Position numbers and translations under genes: made by a program | The notes under the pieces: generated by a model | Database searches by the model: none | Told to the model about the DNA's origin: nothing | What the model saw: the letters and a program-made list of their open reading frames with translations, nothing else | DNA from: CAVRXQ01 sp963849105 | GTDB lineage: Bacteria; Actinomycetota; Acidimicrobiia; Acidimicrobiales; Bog-793 | DNA length: 64,000 nt | Direction: 5' to 3' | NCBI GenBank assembly: GCA_963849105.1 | Contig: CAWKGD010000006.1 | Span: 527,426 to 591,425 of the forward strand | Shown: positions 1 through 9,555 of the stretch, in pieces | How positions within the stretch are numbered: position 1 is the first letter of the stretch | How the letters are laid out: each line of letters starts with the position of its first letter

Positions 1-141
1 GAGCAGCCGGTAGAAGGGTCGCTCGGCCCAGGCGAAGTACCGGACGCGACCGTCGAAGACGGCCTCCATGTACGAGCCGAGGTAGCGCCAAGCGAGGCCG
101 AGCACGACGACCAGGACGACGATCGTCCAGAAGAAGTCCAT
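1..141 (-). CDS. kdpA: KdpA, potassium-transporting ATPase channel subunit (N-terminal fragment)
   Basis: Only the first 47 codons lie in the window; the gene continues off the left edge. The reading starts with an N-terminal membrane helix (MDFFWTIVVLVV...), followed by the KdpA-type segment RYLGSYMEAVFDGRVR and a run ending PFYRLL, which matches the family pattern of a conserved 'YM..V..G' loop before the first pore region. KdpA is the K+-selective membrane subunit of the high-affinity Kdp P-type ATPase. The start codon overlaps the kdpF stop (TGATG), so the two are translationally coupled. The identification rests on a short stretch plus the kdpF context. Confidence 0.85.
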   Translation of the reverse strand, partial: MDFFWTIVVLVVVLGLAWRYLGSYMEAVFDGRVRYFAWAERPFYRLL

Positions 142-230
142 CAGAACAACTCAGGCTTGAACAGCGCGACGCCGAGATAGATGAAGACGACGATGGAGAT
201 GGCGAGGAGGATTCCCTGAACGTCGGTCAT
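141..230 (-). CDS. kdpF: KdpF, small stabilising subunit of the Kdp ATPase
   Basis: A 29-residue membrane peptide, too short for most gene finders. It has one hydrophobic helix (ILLAISIVVFIYLGVALF) and ends with KPELF, the characteristic KdpF C-terminus (family members end in K/FPE.F). KdpF is a single-span peptide that stabilises the KdpABC complex in the inner membrane. Its stop overlaps the kdpA start (TGATG), and its own ATG overlaps the stop of the micropeptide upstream (ATGA), so all three are coupled in one operon. Confidence 0.88.
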   Translation of the reverse strand: MTDVQGILLAISIVVFIYLGVALFKPELF

Positions 231-310
231 ACGTGGTCGAGTCCCCAGATCAATCCGAGCATCGCGACGACGAACGCGACGAATCCGATAACCGCGAGAA
301 AGTCAGCCAT
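227..310 (-). CDS. KdpF-like membrane micropeptide, first gene of the kdp operon
   Basis: A 27-residue ORF directly upstream of kdpF, its TGA overlapping the kdpF ATG. It reads MADFLAVIGFVAFVVAML..., a single strongly hydrophobic helix with a short charged end (WGLDHV). An in-frame ATG nine bases further upstream (317-319) is an alternative start. From memory, similar unnamed 25-30 residue peptides precede kdpF in other high-GC bacteria, but I cannot verify homology here. The tight coupling to kdpF and the coding-like composition argue that it is translated; a role as an extra Kdp accessory peptide is inference. Confidence 0.65.
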   Translation of the reverse strand: MADFLAVIGFVAFVVAMLGLIWGLDHV

Positions 311-344
311 GTCTTGCATCTTGCTGGGTTCGACGTGAAAGAAA

Positions 345-381
345 CGTCAACAGCGCGTCTGACGCGTCAATTTTTTGTCAA
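345..381. promoter_or_regulatory. Three GTCAA direct repeats upstream of the kdp operon
   Basis: GTCAA occurs at 346-350, 366-370 and 377-381, spaced 20 and 11 bases, close to whole helical turns, with a T6 run between the last two. The repeats lie about 35-70 bases upstream of the first kdp peptide, where an OmpR-type activator such as KdpE would bind. No kdpDE genes are visible, so assignment to KdpE is a guess. Confidence 0.3.
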
Positions 382-446
382 CGCGGACGCGCGGAATCGT
401 TGCACATGTGCTCGTTTCACCCACGAAACGCAAATGGTCGCGTTCG

Positions 447-482
447 TATGATTGCTCGATGTCGTCATGCGAATTCCCATGA
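447..482 (+). promoter_or_regulatory. -10 box and leaderless seven-residue ORF ahead of the lipoprotein gene
   Basis: TATGAT (447-452) is a near-consensus -10. Six bases later an ATG (459) opens the mini-ORF MSSCEFP, which stops at 482, about 40 bases before the lipoprotein start. The spacing implies a transcript beginning at or near the ATG. No good -35 is visible. Confidence 0.35.
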
Positions 483-522
483 CCGGCGGAGGTTGCGCGG
501 GGGCTGCGGAGTGGCGGAGCGA

Positions 523-1035
523 ATGGCTCGGCGATCGGGACGAGCGACGGGAGTCGGTCTCGTCGCGCTCGCGATCGTCGCCACCGGCTGTTTCGGTGCC
601 TCACCCTCATCGCAGCCGTCCCCCGCTGGCGCGAGGCTCCCATCGGTCTCGGCGTTGTGCCCGCCTGTCAGCGAACTCGATTTCTACGTCGCCGTCCGGA
701 CCGGTAGCGCGATGAGCGAGCGATCGTTCGACGAGGGGACGAGCCCGACGGTCTCGTGTAGCTACGGCGACCTCGACCGATCTCCCCGCCGATCGGTGGA
801 TATCAGCTACGCGCTGTTCCCACCGAAGTCCCTACGGCATCCGACGGGAGTGAAGATTCACCGCATGCACGACGTCGGTGACTGGGCGATCAGTTACCGG
901 AAGGGTCATGTCACCCACGTCATCATCGATCAGGGATACGTCGCGGTGTCGGTGTCCTCGGACGCTGGACCGAGCAACCTGCTCGGGTTGGCCGAAGACG
1001 AACTCGCACGCGTCCCGATCGCCGACCGCTCGTGA
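523..1035 (+). CDS. Predicted secreted lipoprotein of unknown function
   Basis: About 170 residues. The N-terminus has an Arg-rich stretch (MARRSGRATG), a hydrophobic helix and a lipobox ending IVATGC, followed by a Ser/Pro-rich linker (ASPSSQPSPAG). It should therefore be exported, lipidated on that Cys and anchored on the outer face of the membrane. The mature part (about 135 residues) has two further Cys residues (LCPPVSEL... and VSCSYG), possibly a disulfide, resembling small actinobacterial surface lipoproteins of the DUF3558 type, though I would not assert that family. I chose ATG 523 because GGAG lies just upstream; GTG 511 in the same frame is possible. Confidence 0.7.
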   Translation: MARRSGRATGVGLVALAIVATGCFGASPSSQPSPAGARLPSVSALCPPVSELDFYVAVRTGSAMSERSFDEGTSPTVSCSYGDLDRSPRRSVDISYALFPPKSLRHPTGVKIHRMHDVGDWAISYRKGHVTHVIIDQGYVAVSVSSDAGPSNLLGLAEDELARVPIADRS

Positions 1036-1059
1036 GCGGATCAAATCAGTAACGACGTG

Positions 1060-1131
<72 letters not shown>

Positions 1132-1205
1132 GGATTGTGCGCCGCGGGAGCCGTCTCATACAACCCGTCGGCATCGCACCGCAGTGCTGCGATGCTACTT
1201 GCCTG

Positions 1206-1229
1206 ATGGGATCGGTCTTCTTGCCATGA
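1206..1229 (+). CDS. Possible seven-residue leader ORF overlapping the argS start
   Basis: ATG 1206 opens MGSVFLP and its TGA (1227-1229) overlaps the argS ATG (1226) as ATGA. A weak -10-like GATGCT (1191-1196) lies nine bases upstream of the mini-ORF. argS has no convincing Shine-Dalgarno of its own, so coupling through this ORF is plausible. Such short ORFs arise often by chance in high-GC DNA. Confidence 0.3.
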   Translation: MGSVFLP

Positions 1230-2837
1230 CGACGACAGACTTCCTGGTCGAGGCGATCTCGGCCGCGTTGTCGTCGGCGGGCATCGAAGTGACGCGCGAC
1301 GAAATCCTTCTCGAGCGCCCGCAGCGAGAAGAGCACGGTGACCTGTCGACGAACATCGCTCTAGTCGTCGCGAAACGGGCCTCCGCGCCACCTCGGCAGG
1401 TGGCCGATGACCTCGCGAACGCGCCTTCGATCCGCAGGCGTCGCACACGTCGAATCGGTCGAGGTTGCCGGTCCGGGGTTCGTGAATTTCCACCTTCGAC
1501 CGAGCTACTACCACGAAGCGCTCGCGTCGATCGCGAGCGATGGCGAAACGAACTATGCCCGACCGAATCTCGGCCACGACGAACGGGTACAGATCGAGTT
1601 CGTTTCGGCGAATCCGACTGGGCCACTCCACGTCGGTAACGGATGGTTCGGTGCGTACGGCGACGCGCTCGGTCGACTTCTCGAACGGTGTGGGTTCGCC
1701 GTCGAGCGCGAGTACTACCTCAACGACACGGGGAACCAGATCAAGCTGCTCGGCGAAAGCCTGCTCGCGCGTCGCGCCGGTGACGCGCCTCCGGAGGAGG
1801 GCTACCAAGGCGAGTACCTCGTTGGGCTCGCCGAGGAGTACCAAGGACCCGACGACCCGATGACCGCGGGAAAGTTCGCCTCCGAGAAAATTGTCGCGAA
1901 CATCGCGTCGACGCTCGAGCGGCTCGGGATCGTCTTTGATCGCTGGTACAGCCAGGCGTCGATCGAGGAGTCGGGACTCGTCGATCAGACGGTCGAGATC
2001 TTGACGAACCGCAATGCGGTGTACGGAGCGGATGGGGCGACGTGGTTCCGTTCGACCGCCTTCGGTGACAGCCGTGACCGCGTGCTCGTGCGCTCGGACG
2101 GTCAGCCCACGTACTTGGCGGGCGATCTCGCGTACCACCGGGACAAGTTCGTCACCCGCAATTTCGATCGCGTCATCGATGTGTGGGGCGCCGACCACCA
2201 CGGACAGGTGGCGAGCCTGCGCGCTGGCGTCGCCGCGCTCGGAGTGGATCCCGAACGTCTTGAGATCATCTTGGGACAGGTCATTTCGCTCGTGAGCGGC
2301 AAGATGTCGAAGCGGGCCGGCAACTTTGTCCGGCTCGACGAGCTCATCGACACCGTCGGACCCGATGCGACGCGGCTGTTGACGTTGATGAGTTCGATCA
2401 ACCAGTCGACGACGATCGACCTCGACGCCGTGCAACGCCAGTCGATGGAGAACCCCGTCTATTACGTCCAGTACGCATATGCGCGTATCGAGTCGATCCG
2501 CCGCGTCGCGAAAGAGCGCGGCGTGAAGACGCCGTCGGTCGATACGGCGCAGCTCTCGCTACTCATCCATCCCCGCGAGATCGAGCTCATCCGACGGCTG
2601 ATTGACCTGGCCCAAGTCGTTGAGGAAGCGACGCACGAGCGCGCCCCGAACAAAGTGACGAACTGGGTGCGCCAGCTCGCTTCGGATTTCCACGCCTTCT
2701 ACCACGACTGTCGCGTGCTCGGCGACGAAATCGGCGCCGAGTTGAGCGCGGCGCGCCTCGTTCTCGTCGACGCCGTGAGATCCGGACTGCTGATCGGGCT
2801 CGGCATCCTCGGCGTCAGCGCGCCGGAGTCGATGTGA
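1226..2837 (+). CDS. argS: Arginyl-tRNA synthetase (reading interrupted by a one-base insertion near 1424)
   Basis: Class I synthetase that attaches arginine to tRNA-Arg in the cytoplasm. The N-terminal additional domain reads from ATG 1226 to ...VADDLANA, then the frame is lost; it resumes one base later as LRSAGVAHVESVEVAGPGF and continues intact to 2837. Removing one C of the CC at 1424-1425 restores a continuous protein of about 536 residues. The catalytic domain shows PTGPLHVGN (HIGH-type motif) and KMSKRAGN (KMSKS-type motif), both normal variants for ArgS, and the C-terminal anticodon-binding domain is complete. The stop overlaps the lysA GTG. Given an essential gene and perfect resumption of the frame, a sequence error is more likely than a pseudogene. 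Confidence 0.93.
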
Positions 2838-4159
2838 TCGATCCCGAGGACCTCGAGTCAGAAGCCGGTCCCGCACCGAGCGAGGCGCCGCTCGGGCGAC
2901 ATCTGCTGCCCGACAGCGCCGAGATCACCACAAGCGGCCACCTTCTCGTTGCAGGGGTTGAGCTCGAAGGGCTTGCCGACCTGTTCGGCACACCATTGTT
3001 CGTCTACGACGTCGCGACCATCCGTGCGCGATGTCGCGAGGCGATGGAAGCCTTCGACGGTCGCGTCACGTACGCGTCGAAGGCGTTTATCTGCAAGGCG
3101 ATCATCGAGATCGTGCTCGACGAAGGGTTGAGCGTCGACGTGTCAACCGGTGGCGAGCTTTCTGTCGCGCTCGCGGCGGGTGCTCCGAGCGAGCGGATCG
3201 TGATGCACGGCAACAACAAGTCCGACGAGGAGCTCACGGCGGCATTCGACGGACACATCGGGCGTCTCGTCGTCGACTCGTTCGACGAGATCGATCGAAT
3301 TGCCCGGCTTCGGGGCGCGTCGCCGCGGGACGCGATTTCGGTCCTCCTCCGGGTCAATCCGGGGATCGAGGCGCATACCCACGATTTTGTCGCGACCGGA
3401 CGCCTCGATTCGAAGTTCGGCTTTCCGCTCGCGACCGGCGAGGCCGCGCAGGCGATCGAAGCCCTGCGGCAAGTGCGCAGTGTGGATGTCGTCGGAGTGC
3501 ACGCGCACATCGGCAGCCAGATCCTCCGGCTCGACTCTTTCGAGCGTCTCGTGCAATCGCTCTCCGAGATGATCGAAAAGTACGAACTCGCCGAGTTGTC
3601 CGTCGGCGGAGGACTCGGGGTCGCGTACCTCACCGACGAGGTCGCGCCGTCGATCGCGCAGTGGGCGGACGCGGTCCGCTCGGGATGCCGCACAGCCGGT
3701 CTGCCGGAATCGATCCGTGCCAGCGCCGAGCCCGGACGTTCGATCGTCGCCACTTCGGCGATCACTTGCTACCGGGTCGGAACGATCAAGCGGCTGCCCG
3801 AGGTGCGCAACTATGTTGCGGTCGACGGAGGAATGAGCGACAACCCGCGTCCGGTGCTCTACGGCAGCGGCTACGAGGCGTTCTTGCCGCGCGCCACCGA
3901 CCGGCCGCGAACGTTTCCATGCCGGGTCGTCGGAAAGCACTGCGAGTCCGGCGACATCCTCGTTTCTGAGGCGCGCCTTCCCGGCGACGTCGTGGTCGGC
4001 GACGTGCTGGCAACCCCGGTCACCGGCGCCTACGGCATGTCGATGGCCTCGAACTACAACCGCCTCGGGCGACCGGCCGTCGTCTTTGTCGAAGATGGAG
4101 ACGCCCGCGTCGTCCTTCGCCGGGAGACGCCCGAAGACCTGCTGAGGCTCGAAGTCTGA
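2834..4159 (+). CDS. lysA: Diaminopimelate decarboxylase
   Basis: PLP-dependent fold-type III decarboxylase making L-lysine from meso-diaminopimelate, the last step of lysine synthesis. About 441 residues. The PLP lysine is in TYASKAF, and other family motifs are HAHIGSQ, the glycine-rich phosphate loop SVGGGLGV, SAEPGRSIVA, the substrate-binding CESGD and GAYGMSMASNYN. The GTG start overlaps the argS stop (GTGA). In many actinobacteria hom-thrC-thrB follow lysA before rho; here a non-coding leader follows instead. Confidence 0.95.
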   Translation: MIDPEDLESEAGPAPSEAPLGRHLLPDSAEITTSGHLLVAGVELEGLADLFGTPLFVYDVATIRARCREAMEAFDGRVTYASKAFICKAIIEIVLDEGLSVDVSTGGELSVALAAGAPSERIVMHGNNKSDEELTAAFDGHIGRLVVDSFDEIDRIARLRGASPRDAISVLLRVNPGIEAHTHDFVATGRLDSKFGFPLATGEAAQAIEALRQVRSVDVVGVHAHIGSQILRLDSFERLVQSLSEMIEKYELAELSVGGGLGVAYLTDEVAPSIAQWADAVRSGCRTAGLPESIRASAEPGRSIVATSAITCYRVGTIKRLPEVRNYVAVDGGMSDNPRPVLYGSGYEAFLPRATDRPRTFPCRVVGKHCESGDILVSEARLPGDVVVGDVLATPVTGAYGMSMASNYNRLGRPAVVFVEDGDARVVLRRETPEDLLRLEV

Positions 4160-4493
4160 TTCCGAATGCCGATTGCGTTGCCGGTCCTCTCGCCAGCCGG
4201 TACACTGACAGCACTACCTGATCGGACCGAGGCGAACTCGCGCGTCTGCGAAGGGCCTCCGATCGGTGGTGGCACATTCCGTTTCCGTCGAGGTCGCGTT
4301 CGGTTCCAACCGCCGTACCCTCAGAACGGCGTCGTGGTGCCGCCTCGACGCCTTTCTCCGCCCCTCACGTGACCACGGCGGACCTGATCCCAGAAACGTC
4401 GGTGAAGGACTGACACAGAGGAATCGGGTTACCTCCCCAGGCGGCGAAGCGGTGTCCTGTGCAACCGAATCATGACAATCAGGAGCAGATCTA
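4160..4493 (+). promoter_or_regulatory. rho promoter and long 5' leader
   Basis: This 334-base gap carries a good vegetative promoter: TTGCCG (4178-4183), a 17-base spacer and TACACT (4201-4206). Transcription would start near 4213, leaving about 280 bases of leader before the rho ATG. A Shine-Dalgarno AGGAG sits 8-12 bases before that ATG. I see no convincing ORF or known riboswitch in the leader. Long rho leaders are used for autogenous control in other bacteria; whether that applies here is unknown. Confidence 0.6.
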
Positions 4494-6185
4494 ATGGCCG
4501 AAGAGCAGCTCGAGCGCTCGATCCTCGAGTCCAAAGAGCGAGATGAGCTCCAAGCGATCGCGAATGCGATGTCCTTGGAACCGGCGCCCCGATCGAAAAA
4601 GGGCGACATCATCGACCTCATCTTGGAGGCGACCGGCGTCGGCAACGGCGCCGAGTCGAAGAACGGGTCGACCTCGACGCGCCGCCGTTCCCCGAACGGC
4701 ACCCGCAAAAGCGCATCGCAGGCGGCTGTGCTCGACGCCGACGAATCCTCAGAAGGAAAAGAATTGAAGGAGGCAGCGCCGGTGGTGGATCTCGGAGAGG
4801 AATACGAGACCGACGACTCGGTCGATCAGTTGGCCGAGATTGCTCAGCAAAACGGTGAGCGCGAGCAAGAGGACGCGGGCGTCGTCGTCGAAACGGTGAC
4901 GGACGACCCTCGTCATCGCACCGATCGCCGGCCCCAGCACCAAGGTCAGGGTCCGGCGCACGTCGACGCGGCGAACCGGCGCGGACGCCGGCGCCGTGGG
5001 CGCGATCGTGGCGAACCGGCCGACAAGGACGCCACCTGGCAGGGCGAGCTCGTCCCGGTGAAGGGGCTGCTCGATTTACGCGAAGAGGGCTATGGGTTCT
5101 TGCGCACGGGCGGCTACCTGCCGAGCCCGAAGGACGTCTACGTCTCGGTGAGCCAGGCGCGCCGCTTCGCGCTGCGCCGCGGCGACGCGATCGAAGGCGC
5201 CTGTCGGCCGGCTGGGCCGAGCGAGAAGTACCCCGCGCTCGTCCGCATCGACTCGGTGTCGGGACTGCAGCCCGAAGAAGCGCGTCAGCGGCTGCGTTTT
5301 GAAGATCTCACGCCGCTGTTTCCCGACAGCCAACTGCGTCTCGAGATGCCGGGGGACACCAACAACCTCACGGCACGCATCGTCGATCTGATCTCGCCGA
5401 TCGGTCGCGGCCAGCGCGGGATGATCGTCTCGCCCCCGAAGGCCGGCAAGACGACGGTGATGAAGCAGATCGCACACTCGATCGAGGCGAACAATCCCGA
5501 TGTCCATCTGATCGTGCTGCTGGTCGCCGAGCGTCCTGAAGAAGTCACCGACATGCGGCGCACCGTGAAGGGCGAGGTCATCGCCTCGACGTTCGACCGC
5601 CCGGCGGACGAGCACACCGCTGTTTCGGAGCTCACGATCGAGCGGGCGAAGCGCCTCGTCGAGATGGGGCGCGACGTCGTGATCCTGCTCGACGGGATTA
5701 CCCGCCTCGCCCGTGCCTACAACCTCGCGCAGCCCGCGACCGGCCGGATTATGTCCGGTGGTGTCGACTCCGGGGCGCTGTATCCGCCGAAGAAGTTTTT
5801 CGGCGCGGCGAGAAACGTCGAGGAAGGCGGCTCGCTGACGATCCTTGCGACCGCGCTCGTCGAGACCGGGTCGAAGATGGACGAGGTCATTTTCGAGGAG
5901 TTCAAGGGCACCGGAAACATGGAGCTCCGGCTCGACCGTCGACTCGCCGAGCGGCGGATCTACCCGGCGATCGACGTCAACGCGAGTTCGACCCGCCACG
6001 AAGAGCTGTTGTTCGAACGCTCACAGCTCCAGCAGGTCTGGAAGCTCCGCCGCGTGCTGAACGCGCTGAGCAGCGAAGGGAACGCGGCAGCGGGCCTCGA
6101 GCTGCTGATGGACAAGATCAAGACCACTTCGTCGAACGACGAGTTCCTCGCCGAGATCGCGAAGGCGCCGACGCCCGGCGCCTGA
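4494..6185 (+). CDS. rho: Transcription termination factor Rho
   Basis: Hexameric RNA-dependent ATPase that ends transcription on unstructured C-rich RNA. 563 residues, longer than the roughly 420 of E. coli Rho because of an insert at about residues 50-185 that is rich in charged residues and Arg/Gly (RRGRRRRGRDRGEP), typical of actinobacterial Rho. An N-terminal Rho_N helix bundle (residues 1-45) precedes it. Then come the cold-shock RNA-binding domain (GYGFLRTGGYLPSPKDVYVS), Walker A PPKAGKTT, Walker B VVILLDGITRLARAYN, the Q-loop region GGVDSGALYPPKKFFGAARN and the C-terminal ATPase core. All catalytic motifs are intact. Confidence 0.97.
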   Translation: MAEEQLERSILESKERDELQAIANAMSLEPAPRSKKGDIIDLILEATGVGNGAESKNGSTSTRRRSPNGTRKSASQAAVLDADESSEGKELKEAAPVVDLGEEYETDDSVDQLAEIAQQNGEREQEDAGVVVETVTDDPRHRTDRRPQHQGQGPAHVDAANRRGRRRRGRDRGEPADKDATWQGELVPVKGLLDLREEGYGFLRTGGYLPSPKDVYVSVSQARRFALRRGDAIEGACRPAGPSEKYPALVRIDSVSGLQPEEARQRLRFEDLTPLFPDSQLRLEMPGDTNNLTARIVDLISPIGRGQRGMIVSPPKAGKTTVMKQIAHSIEANNPDVHLIVLLVAERPEEVTDMRRTVKGEVIASTFDRPADEHTAVSELTIERAKRLVEMGRDVVILLDGITRLARAYNLAQPATGRIMSGGVDSGALYPPKKFFGAARNVEEGGSLTILATALVETGSKMDEVIFEEFKGTGNMELRLDRRLAERRIYPAIDVNASSTRHEELLFERSQLQQVWKLRRVLNALSSEGNAAAGLELLMDKIKTTSSNDEFLAEIAKAPTPGA

Positions 6186-6216
6186 GCATTCCGGCGGCGT
6201 TATGTCGCTCCACCGT

Positions 6217-6222
6217 TAGCAT
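6217..6222 (+). promoter_or_regulatory. -10 box of rpmE
   Basis: TAGCAT ends 10 bases before the rpmE ATG, so a transcript from it would have almost no leader. No clear Shine-Dalgarno is present in the gap. Confidence 0.4.
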
Positions 6223-6232
6223 CGAGGCCACC

Positions 6233-6448
6233 ATGAAGGCTGATATTCACCCGAACTACGTCGTCGCGACGGTGCGCTGTTCATGCGGCAACACCTTCAC
6301 GACGCGCTCGACCAAGGCGGAGCTCCATGTCGAGCTGTGCAACGAGTGCCACCCCTTCTACACGGGCAAGCAGAAGCTCGTCGACACCGGTGGTCGCGTC
6401 GAGCGTTTCGAGCGTCGTTACGGGCAGCGGGGAAAGCGCAAGCGCTGA
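6233..6448 (+). CDS. rpmE: 50S ribosomal protein L31, zinc-binding type
   Basis: 71 residues, the normal length. L31 joins the large-subunit central protuberance to the small subunit. The N-terminal MKADIHPNY and the four cysteines (VRCSCGNTF and LCNECHPFYTGKQK) mark the zinc-containing (C+) paralogue, which in many bacteria is replaced by a cysteine-free form under zinc starvation. The position between rho and prfA is conserved in actinobacteria. Confidence 0.97.
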   Translation: MKADIHPNYVVATVRCSCGNTFTTRSTKAELHVELCNECHPFYTGKQKLVDTGGRVERFERRYGQRGKRKR

Positions 6449-6514
6449 CCGCAGTGCGGGTGTGAAGGTCGACCCGACCGGGGGACACCCGATCACGATT
6501 GGTAGCTGCACGTG

Positions 6515-7585
<1,071 letters not shown>

Positions 7586-8428
7586 CACTCCGACTTGGCG
7601 CGAGCTCGTCCGCGAGGCTGGCTTCTTGCTCGGAACGTCGACAGAGGCGCGTTGGATCGCCGGTGACGTCACGGAGTCGGCTGGCCTGCCCTACTGCGAG
7701 GCCGAGAACTCGGTTCCAGGCGCGTCCGAGAAGGCGAGGTTCCTTCGCCTCGTCGAACACCGCCTCGCCGGCGAGCCGCTGCAACACGTGCTCGGACACT
7801 GGCCATTTCGCACGGTTGACCTCCTCGTCGATGGACGCGCGCTCGTTCCCCGGCCAGAGACCGAATTGCTTGTCGAGTACGCGCTCGGCGAGTTGGAACG
7901 AGTGCACGGGCTCCCGATCGTCGTCGATCTCGGAACCGGATCTGGCGCGATTGCGTGCTCGATCGCGACCGAACTCCCGCAAGCGACCGTGATCGCGGTC
8001 GACGCGTCCGAGGATGCGGTCGCGTTGGCGAAGTCGAATCGCGATCGGCTCGCCGCACCCGTTGCCTGCCGCATCGATGTGCGAATCGGCGAGTGGTTTG
8101 AGGCAATCCCCCGACAGTTTTGGGGACGCATCGACGTCGTGGTCTCGAACCCGCCGTACGTCGCGGAGCACGAATGGGTCGGACTTGATCCTGTCGTCCG
8201 CGACTTCGACCCGCAGGCGGCGCTCGTCGCTGGGCCGCTCGGGACGGAGGCGATAGCCGCCGTGATCTCGGGCGTCCCCGACGTGATCGTTGATGGAGGT
8301 GCCGTTGTCGTCGAGATCGCCCCGGCGCAGTCGGACGCCGCGCGCTTGCTTGCGTGCGCCGCTGGTGCACGGTCGGTCGAAGTCCGACGCGACCTCGCCG
8401 GGCGTGACCGGGTCCTCATCGCGCGTTG

Positions 8429-9033
8429 GTGACTTCGGACGCTGCACGAGTCGGCTCGGCGCTTGCCTCGAGAGGTGTCGTCGGCATCCCCACCGACACC
8501 GTTTACGGGCTCGCCGCGCTCGTGTCCTCAGACGACGCGCTCGAACAGATCTTCGAACTGAAGGGGCGACCGCTCGATCTCGCGCTGCCGGTACTCGTCG
8601 CTGACCTCGAGCAAGCCGAAGACTTCATCGGACGGTCGGATCCGAAACTTTCGCACCTGGCGCGCCGATTCTGGCCCGGCGCGCTGACGGTCGTCGTCCC
8701 CCTCGATGCTCCGATGTCCGCGCACCTCGGGGGTGACGGCGTGAGCGTGGGGTTGCGCTGCCCTGCCGACGACGTGGTGCGCGACCTTTGCCGCCGGGTC
8801 GGCCCGCTGGCGGCCACAAGCGCCAACCGTCACGGCGAACCGCCGATCACCACCGCGTCGCAGTTCAACGAGGTCTTCGACGGCCGCGTCGGAGTCGTGT
8901 TGGACGGGGGACTCGGGACGGCGTGCCCTCGAGCGTCGTTTCGCTGGTCGCTTCTGAGCCGCGATGCGTACGTGAAGGGCCGATCGCCTGGCAACAAATC
9001 GCCGCGGCACTGTCAACAGCCCCGGCCGATTGA
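8429..9033 (+). CDS. tsaC: Threonylcarbamoyl-AMP synthase (one-base deletion near 8906)
   Basis: YrdC/Sua5-family enzyme making threonylcarbamoyl-AMP from threonine, bicarbonate and ATP for the t6A37 modification of ANN-decoding tRNAs. The first part reads GIPTDTVYGLA, ELKGRPLDLALPVLV, ARRFWPGALTVVV and AATSANRHGEPP, all family hallmarks. After VVLDGG the frame is lost; it resumes as TRDGVPSSVVSLV...VREGPIAW if one G is added to the G5 run at 8906-8910, giving about 201 residues, a normal length. The GTG start overlaps the prmC stop. A dropped base in a G run fits a sequence error. Confidence 0.9.
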
Positions 9034-9097
9034 TCGTCGGCGTCGTGTTCCGCAATCAGAACGGCGCGATCGACCGAGAAATTCCCCCATAGCTGCC

Positions 9098-9103
9098 TAA
9101 ACT
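9098..9103 (+). promoter_or_regulatory. Possible -10 box of rpiB
   Basis: TAAACT ends 8 bases before the rpiB GTG, which lacks a Shine-Dalgarno, suggesting a leaderless transcript. No convincing -35. Confidence 0.35.
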
Positions 9104-9111
9104 CGCGTGTT

Positions 9112-9555
9112 GTGCGCTTCGCGGTCGGCTCGGATCACGCCGGATTCCCGCTGAAGGAGCTTTTGCGCGAACACCTCGAAAAGTCCGAGAACGAGGTCAT
9201 CGATCTCGGCACGTACGACGAGACGCCGGTGGACTATCCGGACTACGGAGCGGCGGTTGGTCATGCGGTCGCTGCGGGCGACGCCGACGTCGGTGTTTGC
9301 GTGTGTGGAACGGGCATCGGCATCTCGATCGCGGCGAACAAGATCCCCGCTGTACGCGCCGCCGTTGTCCACGACGTCTCGTCCGCGCGCCTTGCAAAGC
9401 ACCATAACAATGCGAATGTCGTCTGCTTCGGGGCTCGGCTCATTGGCGGTGTTGTGGCGATCGACGCGCTCGACGCCTTCATCGAATCATCGTTTGACGG
9501 CGGTCGACATGAGATCCGCATCGAGAAGATCAGCGCGCTCGACGCAGAAAGGTGA
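9112..9555 (+). CDS. rpiB: Ribose-5-phosphate isomerase B
   Basis: Interconverts ribulose 5-phosphate and ribose 5-phosphate in the pentose phosphate pathway. About 147 residues. Family motifs are AVGSDHAGFPLKE at the N-terminus, DYPDYGAAVGHAV, and GVCVCGTGIGISIAANK, which contains the anion-hole and catalytic Cys region, then a LAKHHNNANVVCFG segment. The GTG start has no visible Shine-Dalgarno but lies close behind a -10-like TAAACT. The 3' end overlaps the glyA GTG. Confidence 0.93.
   Translation: MRFAVGSDHAGFPLKELLREHLEKSENEVIDLGTYDETPVDYPDYGAAVGHAVAAGDADVGVCVCGTGIGISIAANKIPAVRAAVVHDVSSARLAKHHNNANVVCFGARLIGGVVAIDALDAFIESSFDGGRHEIRIEKISALDAER

Noticed and set aside
1400..1440. Programmed ribosomal frameshift in argS
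   Set aside because: No slippery heptamer or stop codon at the shift and no downstream structure evident; three other essential genes show the same kind of single-base break, which favours a sequence error.
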